A stretch of DNA of 64,000 nt from FEN-1219 sp964503125 (GTDB lineage Bacteria; Pseudomonadota; Gammaproteobacteria; Steroidobacterales; Rariloculaceae): positions 109,009 to 173,008 of the forward strand of contig CAZCZE010000009.1 of the NCBI GenBank assembly GCA_964503125.1, in the 5' to 3' direction. Below the pieces are notes generated by a model, which had not been told where the DNA came from, did not search any database, and saw only the letters and a program-made list of their open reading frames with translations. Below, piece by piece: positions 55,888 to 64,000 of the stretch (its first letter is position 1; every line of letters starts with the position of its first letter). The translations under genes and the position numbers were made by a program.

Positions 55888-58800
55888 CGCTGCACGTCGC
55901 GCTCTACCATAGGACTCGCTACGAATACGACCGGTCCGTGCAGATGGGGCCGCAGGTCATTCGGCTGCGGCCAGCGCCACACAGCCGCACGCCGATCTTA
56001 AGCTACGCGCTTAAGGTCGAGCCCGCGGGCCACTTCTTGAACTGGCAGCAGGATCCGCACGGCAATTTTCTGGCGCGCGTCGTCTTTCCCGACCAAGTGG
56101 ACCGGTTCTTCGTCGACGTCGATCTCGTCGCCGACATGGCCGTGCGCAATCCCTTCGACTTCTTCCTCGAGCCCGAGGCGGAGCAGTTTCCGTTCGCCTA
56201 CGAGCCTGCGCTGCGCAAGGATCTCGAGCCGTTCCTCGCCGTGACGCCCGAGGGCCCGCTCGTCGCGAAGTGGCTCCGCGACTTGCGCGCGTTGCCGCCG
56301 ACGCGAACGATCGATTTTCTCGTCGAGATCAACCGGCGCCTGCAACGCGACGTCGCCTACACGATTCGGCTCGAGCCCGGCGTGCAGACGCCCGAGGAGA
56401 CGCTTACGCTGCGCTCGGGCTCGTGCCGCGACACGGGTTGGCTGCTCGTGACGCTGCTGCGGCATCTCGGTCTTGCGAGCCGTTTCGTCTCGGGCTATTT
56501 GATTCAGCTCGTGGCCGACGTGAAATCCCTCGACGGTCCATCGGGCACGGACCGCGACTTCACCGATCTGCACGCCTGGTGCGAGGTGTACCTGCCGGGC
56601 GCGGGCTGGGTCGGGCTCGACCCGACCTCGGGCCTGCTCGCGGGCGAAGGCCACATCCCGCTCGCGTGCACGCCACACCCGACGAGCGCGGCGCCGATCA
56701 CGGGCGCGCTCGAAGAAGCCGAGACGAAGTTCGAGCACGCGATGAGCGTGCAGCGCGTCGTCGAATCGCCGCGGGTCACGAAGCCGTATAGCGACGAGCA
56801 ATGGCGCGCGATCGACGGTTTCGGCCGGCAGATCGAGCGCCAACTCGTGGCCGACGACGTGCGCGTCACGATCGGCGGCGAGCCCACGTTCGTCGCGATG
56901 GACGACGCCGACGCGCCCGAGTGGAATACGGCCGCGGCAGGGCCGACGAAGCGCCGCTTCGCCGCCGACCTGATCCAGCGCCTGCGCACGCGCTTCGCGC
57001 CGCACGGGCTGCTGCACTACGGCCAAGGCAAGTGGTACCCCGGCGAGCAGCTACCGCGTTGGGCGTTCAACCTCTATTGGCGCCGCGACGGCAAGCCGCT
57101 CTGGAACGACGGCAAGCTCGTCGCCGACGAGCGGCGCGACTACGGCGTGACGGCCGAGCACGCGCGCGAGCTGCTCGAAGGCGTCGCGGCGCGCCTCGAG
57201 CTCGATGCCGCCGCGCCGATCCCCGCGTACGAGGACCCTTGGCACTTCATGCAGCAGGAGCGCACGCTGCCTGACAACCTCGACGCCGCGACCAATCGCC
57301 TCGACGACCCGATGGCGCGTGCGCGCCTCGCGCGCGTCGTCGAACGAGGTTTGAGCAAGCCCGCGGGCTACGTGTTGCCCGTGCAACGCTGGAACGCGGC
57401 CGCGTCGGGGGTACGGCGCTGGACCAGCGAGCGTTGGGCCACGCGCTCCGGGAAGCTCTTCCTCGTGCCCGGCGATTCGCCGCTCGGGTTTCGCTTGCCG
57501 CTGCCGTCGTTGCCGTACTTGCCGCCGCTCGACTACCCGCATGTCTGGCCGGCCGATCCGTTCGTCGAGCGCGAGCCGCTGCCGGACCCAGAGCCGCGGC
57601 GCCAGCCGTTTCTGCGCGGCGAATGGCGCGAGGGGGCGCGCCAGCACGTGGGCTCGCAGGTGTCGGCGCCCGGTGGCGTCACGCGCACGGCGCTCGCGAC
57701 CGAGCCGCGCGACGGCCGGCTCTGCGTCTTCATGCCGCCCGTCGCCGAGCTCGAGGACTATCTCGAGCTCGTCGCGGCGATCGAGGACGCGAGCGCCGAG
57801 CTTAAGCTGCCGGTGCACCTCGAAGGCTATGAGCCGCCGCGCGACCCCCGCTTGAACGTCATCAAGGTGACGCCCGACCCCGGCGTCATCGAGGTCAACG
57901 TGCAGCCCGCCGCGAGCTGGGACGAGATGACGGGTATCACGACTGGCCTCTACGAGGACGCGCACTACACGCGCCTCGTCACCGAGAAATTCATGCTCGA
58001 CGGCCGGCACACGGGCACGGGCGGCGGCAACCATGTGGTGCTCGGCGGCCCGAGCTCGGCCGACAGCCCGTTCCTCCGGCGCCCGGATCTGCTGCGCAGC
58101 CTCATTACCTATTGGCAGCACCATCCGGCGCTCTCGTATTTGTTCTCCGGTCTCTTCATCGGGCCGACGAGCCAAGCGCCGCGCATCGACGAGGCGCGCC
58201 ACGACTCGCTGCCCGAGCTCGAGCTCGCGTTCAAGCAGGCCGACCAGGCGCCGCAGCCCGTGCCGCCGTGGCTCGTCGACCGCTTGTTCCGTCACCTGCT
58301 CATCGACGTCACGGGGAACACGCACCGCGCCGAGATCTGCATCGACAAGCTCTATTCGCCCGATGGGCCCACCGGCCGGCTGGGCTTGGTCGAGTTCCGC
58401 GCGTTCGAGATGCCGCCGCACCCGCGCATGAGCCTCGCGCAGCAGCTCTTGTTGCTGTCGCTCGTGGCGCGCTTCTGGCGCACGCCGTACGCGGAAGACC
58501 TCGTGCGCTGGGGAACGCGGCTCCACGACCAATTCATGCTGCCGTTCTACGTCTGGCAAGACTTCGTCGACGTGATCGAGGACATGAACCGTGCGGGCTA
58601 CGCGCTCGACGCGAGCTGGTTCGCGCCGCACTTCGAGTTTCGGTTCCCGCTCTACGGCACGACCCGTTTCGGCGCCGTCGAGATCGAGCTGCGCCAGGCG
58701 CTCGAGCCGTGGCACGTGCTCGGCGAGGAGGGTGCGCCCGGCGGGACGGCGCGCTACGTCGATTCGTCGGTCGAGCGGTTGCAGGTCAAGGTGCGCGGTC

Positions 58801-59186
58801 TCAACGAGGCGCGCTACGTGGTGGGCTGCAACGGCCGGCGCGTGCCGCTGACGCCGACGGGGCAGTCCGGCGAGCTCGTGGGCGGCGTGCGCTACCGCGC
58901 GTGGCAACCTGCGTCGAGCCTGCACCCGACGATCCCCGTCGATTCGCCGCTCACGTTCGATCTCTACGACCGCTGGTCGGGCCGCGCCGTGGCCGGCTGC
59001 GCCTATCACGTGGCGCACCCGGGCGGCCGCCACTTCGAGCGGTTCCCGGTCAATGCCTACGAGGCCGAGAGCCGGCGGCTCGCGCGCTTCTTCCCGTTCG
59101 GCCATAGCGCGGGAGCGTCTCCGGAGCCTGAGGCGCTCGCGCGGCCGGAATTCGCGTGCACTCTCGATCTGCGCTGGTCTCACTGA
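55884..59186 (+). CDS. Transglutaminase-like peptidase fused to DUF2126
   Basis: An 1100-residue protein. Residues 1-300 form a bacterial transglutaminase-like domain with an N-terminal beta sandwich (MTLHVALYHRTRYEYDRSVQ) and catalytic C181 (RSGSCRDTGWLL), H230 (LHAWCEVYLP) and D246 (LDPTSG). The remainder is a DUF2126 region (DVRVTIGGEPTFVAMDDADA near 330, GTGGGNHVVLGGPSSADSP near 715, GNTHRAEICIDKLYSPDGPT near 815). It is probably a peptidase or transpeptidase that acts on the bond formed by the ATP-grasp enzymes. Direct activity is unproven. Confidence 0.88.
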   Translation: MTLHVALYHRTRYEYDRSVQMGPQVIRLRPAPHSRTPILSYALKVEPAGHFLNWQQDPHGNFLARVVFPDQVDRFFVDVDLVADMAVRNPFDFFLEPEAEQFPFAYEPALRKDLEPFLAVTPEGPLVAKWLRDLRALPPTRTIDFLVEINRRLQRDVAYTIRLEPGVQTPEETLTLRSGSCRDTGWLLVTLLRHLGLASRFVSGYLIQLVADVKSLDGPSGTDRDFTDLHAWCEVYLPGAGWVGLDPTSGLLAGEGHIPLACTPHPTSAAPITGALEEAETKFEHAMSVQRVVESPRVTKPYSDEQWRAIDGFGRQIERQLVADDVRVTIGGEPTFVAMDDADAPEWNTAAAGPTKRRFAADLIQRLRTRFAPHGLLHYGQGKWYPGEQLPRWAFNLYWRRDGKPLWNDGKLVADERRDYGVTAEHARELLEGVAARLELDAAAPIPAYEDPWHFMQQERTLPDNLDAATNRLDDPMARARLARVVERGLSKPAGYVLPVQRWNAAASGVRRWTSERWATRSGKLFLVPGDSPLGFRLPLPSLPYLPPLDYPHVWPADPFVEREPLPDPEPRRQPFLRGEWREGARQHVGSQVSAPGGVTRTALATEPRDGRLCVFMPPVAELEDYLELVAAIEDASAELKLPVHLEGYEPPRDPRLNVIKVTPDPGVIEVNVQPAASWDEMTGITTGLYEDAHYTRLVTEKFMLDGRHTGTGGGNHVVLGGPSSADSPFLRRPDLLRSLITYWQHHPALSYLFSGLFIGPTSQAPRIDEARHDSLPELELAFKQADQAPQPVPPWLVDRLFRHLLIDVTGNTHRAEICIDKLYSPDGPTGRLGLVEFRAFEMPPHPRMSLAQQLLLLSLVARFWRTPYAEDLVRWGTRLHDQFMLPFYVWQDFVDVIEDMNRAGYALDASWFAPHFEFRFPLYGTTRFGAVEIELRQALEPWHVLGEEGAPGGTARYVDSSVERLQVKVRGLNEARYVVGCNGRRVPLTPTGQSGELVGGVRYRAWQPASSLHPTIPVDSPLTFDLYDRWSGRAVAGCAYHVAHPGGRHFERFPVNAYEAESRRLARFFPFGHSAGASPEPEALARPEFACTLDLRWSH

Positions 59187-59218
59187 GTAGAATCGCGCGA
59201 CCAGGTCGAAAATCGGTA

Positions 59219-61798
59219 ATGTCGGCGATCAATCCTGAGAGCGCAGCCGCTTTTCACGAAGCCAAGTTGCTCGAGTCCTACGCCAAGCTTCCCAGCGCCT
59301 ACGACGAGCTCACGAGCGAGACGGGCCAGGTGCGGCCGCGGTGGCAGCCCGTGGTCGAGGCTTTTGCCGCGATGGGGGCCGAGGCCACGCACGCGGCGCA
59401 AGAGAAGGCGCAGCGCCTGCTCGAGGAGAACGGCGTCAAGTTCACGGTGCCCGGCGACCGCGACAACGTGCGCTCGTGGCGGCTCGACTTATTTCCGATG
59501 CTCATCGATCCTCTGGAGTGGAGCGCGATCGAGCGCGGCGTCATCCAACGCACGCTGCTGTTGAACCGGCTGCTCGCCGATCTCTACGGCGAGCAGCGCG
59601 TGCTCAAGGACAAGCTGCTGCCGCCGGGGCTCGTGTTCGGCAACGCGCAGTTCTTGCGGCCGTGCACGAGCGTGCGCGTGCGCGACGATCTGCACCTGTC
59701 GTTCGTGGCCTACGATCTCGCGCGCTCGGCCGACGGGCGTTGGTGGGTCATCAGCGACCGCACGCAGGCACCGGCCGGGGCGGGCTATGCGCTCGAGAAC
59801 CGCGTCGTATCGTCGCAGTGCCTGCCCGAGCTCTTCGCCGAGCGCAACGTCCGCCGGCTCGCGAGCTTCTTCCGCGCGTTCACCGAGAAGTTTCTCGCCC
59901 TCGCGGGGCGCGACCAGCCGCAGGCCGTGTTCCTGTCGCCGGGGCCGTCACAGCAGAATTACTTCGAGCACGCGTATCTCGCGCGTTACTTGGGCTTCAG
60001 CGTCGTCGAGGGCTCCGACCTCACCGTGCGCGACGATCGCGTGTACCTCAAGACCGTCGAGGGGCTCAAGATCGTCGATCTCGTCCTGCGGCGCATCGGC
60101 TCCGACCTCTGCGATCCGCTCGAGCTTCGTACCGACTCGCTCGTCGGCGTGCCGGGGCTGCTGCAGGCCGCGCGCGCCGGCAAGGTGACGATCGCGAACG
60201 CGCTCGGGTCCGGGCTCGTCGAGAGCGACGCTTTTTTGAGCTTCCTGCCGGGCCTGTCGCGGTTCCTCTTGGACGAAGACCTCGCGATGCCGAGCGTGGC
60301 CACGTGGTGGTGCGGGCAAGAGGCCGAGCGCCGCTACGTGCTCGAGCACTTGGACGAGCTCGTCGTGCGGAGCGTGCGCACGTCGCGCAACGTGTTCGCG
60401 CCGCAGCAAGGCGGGTTGTTCACGGCGGCGATGTCGGCCGACGAGCGCGCGCGCCTCGTGCGCGAGATCGAGCGCAACGGCCACGAGTTCGTCGGCCAGG
60501 ACACGATGTCGTTGTCGCTCGCGCCGACTTGGTCCGGCGCGAGCTCGCTGCGCGCGGCGCCGATCGTGCTGCGCGTCTACGTCGCCGCGACGAACAAGGG
60601 TTACGAGGTCATGCCGGGCGGGCTCACGCGTGTCGCCGATGGCTCCGATCCGCACTCGCCGTGGCTCGAGGCCGACGACGTCAGCAAGGACACGTGGGTG
60701 CTGTCGGACCAACCCGTCGAGCAGTTCAGCCTCCTCGCGCAGCGCGAGGCGAGCCAACGCCTGCGCCGCGGCGGCCGCGACTTGCCGAGCCGCATGGCCG
60801 ACAATCTGTTTTGGCTCGGCCGCTACACCGAGCGCGCCGAGGGCGCCGTGCGCCTACTGCGCAGCCTCGTGATCCGCCTCGGCGGTGAGATGGGCTCGAC
60901 GCGCACGCTCGTCTCGCCCGAGCGCGTCGTGTCGATGCTCATCGTGCAGAAGCACCTGTCGCCGCGCCGCGGCCGGCGCGCGATGCAGGAAGGCCGCGAG
61001 GCCGTGCAGCAGGAGCTTTGGACGATTCTGTTCGACCCCGAGTGCAAGGACGGCCTCGCCACCGTGCTCGGCAACGTGCGCCGCAACGCCGGGGCCGTAC
61101 GTGAGCGCTTGTCGTTCGACACGTTCCGCATCTTGCGCGACCTCACGCAAGTCGGGCCGTCGTCGGAGCTCACGCCCGGTCACGAGACCGACGATGCGCT
61201 GCGGCTGCTCAACCGGCTCATTCAGTATCTCGCGGCCTTCAACGGCATGGTTGCCGAGAACATGACGCACGGCTACGGCTGGCGGTTTCTCGACATGGGC
61301 CGGCGCCTGGAGCGCACGCGCGCGTTGATCCAGCTCGTGCAGCAGCTCGCGGTGCGCGGCGACCCACGCGCCGGCGGCGAGCTCGATCTGTTGCTCGAGC
61401 TCGCCGACAGCACCATGACCTACCGCGGCCGCTATCAGGCGGCGCCGCAGCCGGCCGCAGTGCTCGACCTGCTGCTCCGCGACGAGACCAACCCGCGCTC
61501 GGCCGTTTACCAGATCGTCACGCTCGACGAGCACATCGCCGAGCTGCCGAGCGGCGAGGAGGACGGCATCCTGACTGCCGACCAGCGCGTCGTGACGCGG
61601 CTGCGCAACGAGTTGCGCCTCGCGGATCCGGTCGATCTCGGCGGCACGGTCACGCGCTTCGACACGCGGCTCGAGCTCGATCGGCTCGCGCGGCGCATCG
61701 AGCGCGACGTGCACGAGCTCTCGGATCACATCGCCGAGCGGTTCTTCAGCCACTCGTCGCCGAAGCGCGTGGCCGGCGCGCGCCGCGGCCAAGGCTGA
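59219..61798 (+). CDS. Fused permuted ATP-grasp and alpha-E protein
   Basis: An 859-residue fusion of the two activities that are separate genes just upstream. Residues 1-490 are a permuted ATP-grasp domain (GVKFTVPGDRDNVRSWRLDL near 80-99, AVFLSPGPSQQNYFEHAYLA near 236-255, LRVYVAATNKGYEVMPGGLT near 450-470). Residues 520-850 are an alpha-E domain starting at SRMADNLFWLGRYTERAEGA. The linker is near 490-515. It follows the DUF2126 gene after 32 bp. The presence of both separate and fused versions in one operon suggests two non-identical ligase units, perhaps acting in sequence or on different substrates. Confidence 0.88.
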   Translation: MSAINPESAAAFHEAKLLESYAKLPSAYDELTSETGQVRPRWQPVVEAFAAMGAEATHAAQEKAQRLLEENGVKFTVPGDRDNVRSWRLDLFPMLIDPLEWSAIERGVIQRTLLLNRLLADLYGEQRVLKDKLLPPGLVFGNAQFLRPCTSVRVRDDLHLSFVAYDLARSADGRWWVISDRTQAPAGAGYALENRVVSSQCLPELFAERNVRRLASFFRAFTEKFLALAGRDQPQAVFLSPGPSQQNYFEHAYLARYLGFSVVEGSDLTVRDDRVYLKTVEGLKIVDLVLRRIGSDLCDPLELRTDSLVGVPGLLQAARAGKVTIANALGSGLVESDAFLSFLPGLSRFLLDEDLAMPSVATWWCGQEAERRYVLEHLDELVVRSVRTSRNVFAPQQGGLFTAAMSADERARLVREIERNGHEFVGQDTMSLSLAPTWSGASSLRAAPIVLRVYVAATNKGYEVMPGGLTRVADGSDPHSPWLEADDVSKDTWVLSDQPVEQFSLLAQREASQRLRRGGRDLPSRMADNLFWLGRYTERAEGAVRLLRSLVIRLGGEMGSTRTLVSPERVVSMLIVQKHLSPRRGRRAMQEGREAVQQELWTILFDPECKDGLATVLGNVRRNAGAVRERLSFDTFRILRDLTQVGPSSELTPGHETDDALRLLNRLIQYLAAFNGMVAENMTHGYGWRFLDMGRRLERTRALIQLVQQLAVRGDPRAGGELDLLLELADSTMTYRGRYQAAPQPAAVLDLLLRDETNPRSAVYQIVTLDEHIAELPSGEEDGILTADQRVVTRLRNELRLADPVDLGGTVTRFDTRLELDRLARRIERDVHELSDHIAERFFSHSSPKRVAGARRGQG

Positions 61799-61802
61799 GT
61801 CC

Positions 61803-62672
61803 GTGCTCTACGACATCCGCCACAGGACCACGTTCAGCTACGAGGAGGTGGTCTCGGTCTCGCACCACGTGCTGCACCTCACGCCGCGCACCCACCCTCG
61901 GCAGACGTGCCTCGCGAGCGAGACGAGCATCGAGCCGCGCGCCGCCGTCGATTCGGTCGGCGAGGATTACTTCGGCAACCCCGTCGAGTACCTCACGGTG
62001 CAGGAGCCGCACCGGCAGCTCGTCGTCGACGCGCACGCACGCGTCGAGGTGCGCGCCGCGGCGGAGCCGTTCGCCCTCGAGCAGAGCCAGCCGTGGGAAG
62101 CCGTGCGCGACTCGCTCGCGCATGGCGGGGCGCTCTGCGCCTACGAGTTCGCGTTTCCGTCGCCGTACGTCGCGTTCGACGACGACATCGACGGGTACGC
62201 GCGGGAGTCGTTTTCGCCGGGCCGGCCGATACTCGCGGCGGCCATGGATCTCACGGGGCGCATCTTCCGCGAGTTCCGCTATCGCGGCGGCGTCTCCGAC
62301 GTCTCGACGCCCGTGAACGAGGTGTTCGCGATGCGGCAAGGCGTCTGCCAGGACTTCGCGCACCTGCAGATCGCGTGCCTGCGCAGCGTCGGCCTCGCGG
62401 CGCGCTACGTGAGCGGCTATTTGCTCACACGTCCGCCCGAAGGCAAGGAGAAGCTCGTCGGCTCCGACGCGTCGCACGCCTGGGTAGCGGTGTTCGCCGG
62501 GGACTTAGGCTGGGTCGACTTCGACCCGACGAACGGCGTGATCCCGAGCGTCGAGCACATCACGTTCGCATGGGGCCGCGACTACGGCGACGTGAGCCCG
62601 ATCAACGGCATCATCGTCGGCGGCGGCGCGCACCAAGTCGACGTAGCCGTCGACGTCAACGCCGCGCGCTAG
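61803..62672 (+). CDS. Transglutaminase-like cysteine peptidase, short form
   Basis: A 289-residue cytoplasmic protein paired with the ATP-grasp/alpha-E fusion. N-terminal beta domain: MLYDIRHRTTFSYEEVVSVS (GTG start), then the papain-like core with C182 in RQGVCQDFAHLQIACLRS, H225 in DASHAWVAVFAGD and D241 in DFDPTNGVIP. All three catalytic residues are present. It starts 4 bp after the fusion gene. It closes the operon and lies next to a convergent alpha/beta hydrolase gene, 1 bp apart. Confidence 0.88.
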   Translation: MLYDIRHRTTFSYEEVVSVSHHVLHLTPRTHPRQTCLASETSIEPRAAVDSVGEDYFGNPVEYLTVQEPHRQLVVDAHARVEVRAAAEPFALEQSQPWEAVRDSLAHGGALCAYEFAFPSPYVAFDDDIDGYARESFSPGRPILAAAMDLTGRIFREFRYRGGVSDVSTPVNEVFAMRQGVCQDFAHLQIACLRSVGLAARYVSGYLLTRPPEGKEKLVGSDASHAWVAVFAGDLGWVDFDPTNGVIPSVEHITFAWGRDYGDVSPINGIIVGGGAHQVDVAVDVNAAR

Positions 62673-62673
62673 G

Positions 62674-63450
62674 TCAGGCGCAAAAATCCGCGATCGCGGC
62701 GGCCGCGGCCGGCGCTTCGTCGAGCACGAGATGACCCGCGGCGTCGAACAGCTTGACCGTCGCTTTCGGCAGGGCCTTGGCCCACGTCTCGTGCTGCGCC
62801 GTCGGCGTGAGCTTGTCCTGCTTGCCCCAGACGAGCAGCGTCGGCATCGTGAGGCGGTGCAGGTAGCGCGGCAGCTTGGTGTCGAAGGTGACTGCGCCGC
62901 CGCCGAGGACGCGCCCGGCCGTGACGGCTTCCTTCGTGCGCTCGGCGATGAACTTAGCCGTAGGCGCGCCGGCCGGCAGGTGCTTGATGACGGTCTGCGG
63001 ATCGTGCGCGAGTAGCGCCGGCAGCTCGGGCGGCGGCACGACGAGGAAGTTCACGGTTTGGTGCTCGGCCGGCACGGGCAGGCCGATGGGGCAGACGAGC
63101 ACGAGCCTGTCGATGCGCGCGCCGTGCTCGACGGCGAATTTCGTCGCGATGAAACCGCCCAGCGATTGACCGACGAGGCGCACCCTGGCGAGCCCGAGCG
63201 TGTCGAGCAGCTCGACGTAGTGCAGCACGTAGTCGTGGATCTCGGTGACTTGCGCGTCGTCGGCCGAGGGGCCGAAGCCGGGGTGGTAGGGGATGACGAC
63301 GCGGAACTTCTTGGCCCAGGCCGCCGCGAAATCGAAGCCGGTGACCGTGCCCGCGCCGTGCAGGAACACGAGCGGTGGGCCGCTGCCCGCCTCGAGCAGC
63401 ACGGTGTCGATGCCGTTGATCCGCACGGTGCGGCGTTTGAAGTCGGTCAT
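62674..63450 (-). CDS. Alpha/beta hydrolase
   Basis: A 258-residue cytoplasmic hydrolase. The oxyanion motif is LVFLHGAGTVTGFDF near residues 27-41, the nucleophile S96 is in LVGQSLGGFIATKF, the acid is probably in WGKQDKLTPTAQHE near 210-223, and the catalytic His is in DAAGHLVLDEAP near 237-248. The overall look is of epoxide-hydrolase or haloalkane-type lipase-like enzymes; the substrate cannot be assigned. Start at 63450 gives MTDFKRRTVRINGID; the 21 extra upstream codons are unsupported. Confidence 0.87.
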   Translation of the reverse strand: MTDFKRRTVRINGIDTVLLEAGSGPPLVFLHGAGTVTGFDFAAAWAKKFRVVIPYHPGFGPSADDAQVTEIHDYVLHYVELLDTLGLARVRLVGQSLGGFIATKFAVEHGARIDRLVLVCPIGLPVPAEHQTVNFLVVPPPELPALLAHDPQTVIKHLPAGAPTAKFIAERTKEAVTAGRVLGGGAVTFDTKLPRYLHRLTMPTLLVWGKQDKLTPTAQHETWAKALPKATVKLFDAAGHLVLDEAPAAAAAIADFCA

Positions 63451-63552
63451 GGTGTTCACTCCGGCGCGGGAAGCGTGCGCGCTGCTGTCGACGATGCAGC
63501 CGCAACCGTACACTTGTTACTTCCTGCTCGGAAGCCCCAGGGAGTCCTGTCG

Positions 63553-64000
63553 TTGCAAGAACCGTTGCTCACCGAGCTGCCGCATTCGGACGCCGTCGCG
63601 CGGCGCTTCCGCACGCTCGCGCGACTGCCCTCGGCGGTGTGGCTCGACAGCGCGGCCGCGGGCCCGGCCGATCGGTTCGACATTCTCGTTGCCGACCCTT
63701 GCGTCACGTTGCGGACGCGCGGCGCCGAGACGGAAATTGCGATGCGCGACGGCTCTGTTACGCGCTCGAGCCGCCCGCCGCTAGAGCTCGTGCGCGAGCA
63801 GCTCGGCGACGTCGTGCAGGGCCCTGCGGGGTTGCCGTTTACCGGCGGCGCCGTCGGCTACTTCGGCTACGACTTAGGTCGTCGGCTCGAGCGCATCCCC
63901 GTGATCGCGGCGGCCGACATCGACATGCCCGACCTCGTCGTCGGGATTTACGACTGGGCCGTCGTCGTCGACCACGAAGCGCGCCGCACAGGGCCCGTCG
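63553..64000 (+). CDS. pabB: Aminodeoxychorismate synthase component I-like protein (3' end beyond window)
   Basis: The first 149 codons of a chorismate-utilising enzyme. The N-terminal domain features are ARRFRTLARLPSAVWLDS, ADRFDILVADPCVTLRTRGA and FTGGAVGYFGYDLGRRLERI, the last being diagnostic of PabB/TrpE. PabB with glutamine amidotransferase makes 4-amino-4-deoxychorismate for folate. The start is probably TTG 63553, because no ATG or GTG fits the frame nearby; TTG 63514 is an alternative. The assignment as PabB over TrpE rests on the short N-terminus and is moderately sure. Confidence 0.78.
   Translation, partial: MQEPLLTELPHSDAVARRFRTLARLPSAVWLDSAAAGPADRFDILVADPCVTLRTRGAETEIAMRDGSVTRSSRPPLELVREQLGDVVQGPAGLPFTGGAVGYFGYDLGRRLERIPVIAAADIDMPDLVVGIYDWAVVVDHEARRTGPV

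Noticed and set aside
1..64000. tRNA, rRNA, CRISPR arrays and prophage or integrase genes
   Set aside because: No tRNA-like cloverleaf ends, rRNA segments, spaced direct repeats or phage genes were seen on reading both strands; a covariance-model scan could still find a tRNA missed by eye.

Overview
The window is a very GC-rich, gene-dense bacterial chromosome segment of about 55 protein genes, with no rRNA, tRNA, CRISPR array, insertion sequence or prophage that I could see. Gene content (hopanoid genes, a LigD with Pseudomonas-like residue numbering, TupABC, IspA and Idi of proteobacterial type) suggests a proteobacterium, most likely a gammaproteobacterium outside the well-known orders. 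That placement is inference. The unusual trait is a full mevalonate route in place of any visible MEP genes.

Layout. 1-8.5 kb: the 3' part of an indolepyruvate ferredoxin oxidoreductase, a DUF2975/Cro-type regulator pair, a DksA-like zinc-finger protein, a DUF72 protein, and a non-homologous end-joining locus (ku followed by a MerR-TPR gene, divergent from ligD). 8.5-15.5 kb: a FrnE-like DsbA protein, exported arylsulfotransferase, SRPBCC and DUF885 proteins, a decayed carboxymuconolactone decarboxylase-like gene, an HU-family protein, a sulfotransferase and apt. 15.6-34.1 kb: an isoprenoid/hopanoid island. It carries ispA, a squalene synthase, hpnG, hpnN, hpnA, mvaD, a phosphomevalonate kinase, a fused HMG-CoA reductase-mevalonate kinase, idi, hpnH, hpnB, hpnM and an HMG-CoA synthase, so that HMG-CoA, IPP/DMAPP, FPP, squalene and hopanoid tailoring and transport are all encoded together. 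The squalene-hopene cyclase is not in the window. 34.3-47.9 kb: an FMN-dependent 2-hydroxyacid dehydrogenase, then fdhD, moeA, a fused FdsG-FdsB, FdsA, mobB and mobA; a copper monooxygenase/redoxin pair; and a tungstate ABC transporter (tupABC). Together these encode a soluble NAD-dependent Mo/W formate dehydrogenase, its cofactor supply and its metal uptake. 48-53.4 kb: an aldehyde dehydrogenase, an archaeal-type S-adenosyl/S-inosylhomocysteine hydrolase with a remnant amidohydrolase downstream, and a CE15-like esterase. 53.4-62.7 kb: a five-gene operon of circularly permuted ATP-grasp, alpha-E and transglutaminase proteins, a predicted peptide-ligase/peptidase system present in two versions. 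The end holds an alpha/beta hydrolase and the 5' part of a pabB-like gene.

The most striking non-coding signal is a pair of 127-nt intergenic elements at 15552-15678 and 28054-28180. They lie in opposite orientations inside or beside the hopanoid island. Each has 37-bp terminal arms. The arm sequences differ between the copies at 12 positions, yet every difference is compensated on the other arm. A U-G wobble is kept at the same position when both are read in the same element orientation. The interior carries AGGGA loops on small hairpins, one of them an exact match to the CsrA/RsmA binding consensus. This points to selection on an RNA structure. Other points worth checking are a premature in-frame stop in azlC, a multiply frameshifted pseudogene at 12.7-13.3 kb, and paired palindromes 40 bp apart upstream of the redoxin gene.
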